NCBI GenBank assembly: GCA_937928015.1
Contig: CALFXA010000153.1
Span: forward strand, 1-12,725
DNA length: 12,725 nt
DNA from: an uncultured Anaerolineales bacterium
Lineage (GTDB): Bacteria > Chloroflexota > Anaerolineae > Anaerolineales > Villigracilaceae
Reading direction: 5' to 3'
A program made the position numbers and the translations under genes. The notes beneath the pieces are model-generated. The model was given only the letters and a program-made list of their open reading frames with translations. It made no database searches and had not been told where the DNA came from. This document shows, in pieces, positions 12,679 to 12,725 of this stretch. Each line of letters begins with the position of its first letter. Positions within the stretch are counted from its first letter, which is position 1.

Positions 12679-12725
12679 AGATCGGAAGAGCACACGTCTG
12701 AACTCCAGTCACGAGTGGATATCTC
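12679..12725 (+). other. Illumina TruSeq adapter contamination with index
   Basis: The sequence from AGATCGGAAGAGC onward is the TruSeq read-1 3' adapter, followed by GAGTGG (recalled as index 23) and the ATATCTC that follows the index in that oligo. It is not genomic. It adds a false N-terminus (MCSSDL) to the HerA-like reading frame. Confidence 0.98.

Noticed and set aside
12679..12695. MCSSDL start of the HerA-like protein
   Set aside because: These codons come from the sequencing adapter and are not genomic.

Overview
The window looks like a whole metagenomic contig from a Chloroflexota bacterium of the Anaerolineae type. This lineage call is inferred from protein style (tandem YkuD-type L,D-transpeptidases with low-complexity Pro/Thr linkers, Tat-type signals, an NrtR-like regulator) and from the GC-rich coding sequence; no rRNA or other phylogenetic marker is present. 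The left edge cuts into a gene. The right edge is not genomic: positions 12679-12725 are an Illumina TruSeq adapter with its index, so the biological sequence ends at about 12678.

Positions 1-3922 hold four consecutive plus-strand L,D-transpeptidase genes. The first is a 5'-truncated copy with an SYGC active site. The second is a membrane-anchored protein with a TPR-like N-terminus. The last two are Tat-signal paralogues of identical length (345 aa). The fourth heads a short operon with a LURP-one-like gene and an unknown gene, closed by a strong terminator at 4947-4977. Hairpin terminators also separate genes two and three, and three and four.

Positions 4997-9733 are a run of plus-strand genes: an NrtR-like regulator with a dead Nudix box, a YqhA/UPF0114 membrane protein, an MFS transporter, an NTF2/SnoaL-like protein, a SpoIIAA/STAS-like protein, an AlkD DNA glycosylase, and a small two-TM protein. 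The NTF2-like, STAS-like and alkD genes are tightly packed and end in a terminator.

Positions 9734-10651 are structurally odd. There is a cluster of stem-loops at 9791-9898, then a 60-bp direct repeat (55/60 identical copies at 9930 and 10587) flanking one minus-strand membrane-protein gene.

Positions 10652-12678, all minus strand, look like an accessory or defence-type island. In transcription order it holds the 3' end of a HerA-like ATPase gene, a brnT-brnA toxin-antitoxin pair, a short relic of a second HerA-like C-terminus, a clear homologue of the methyl-dependent restriction enzyme DpnI, and an unlisted 54-aa gene whose start codon overlaps the dpnI stop codon. The DpnI gene is visibly AT-richer (about 40% GC in lines counted by hand) than the rest of the contig, suggesting transfer. 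A DpnI-like enzyme would cut Gm6ATC, so the host should leave its own GATC sites unmethylated.

Across the window, several genes that follow a terminator or start a unit have no Shine-Dalgarno sequence but have a -10-like box 6-8 nt before the ATG (perfect TATAAT for the regulator and brnT). This suggests leaderless transcripts. Genes inside operons mostly carry clear Shine-Dalgarno sequences.
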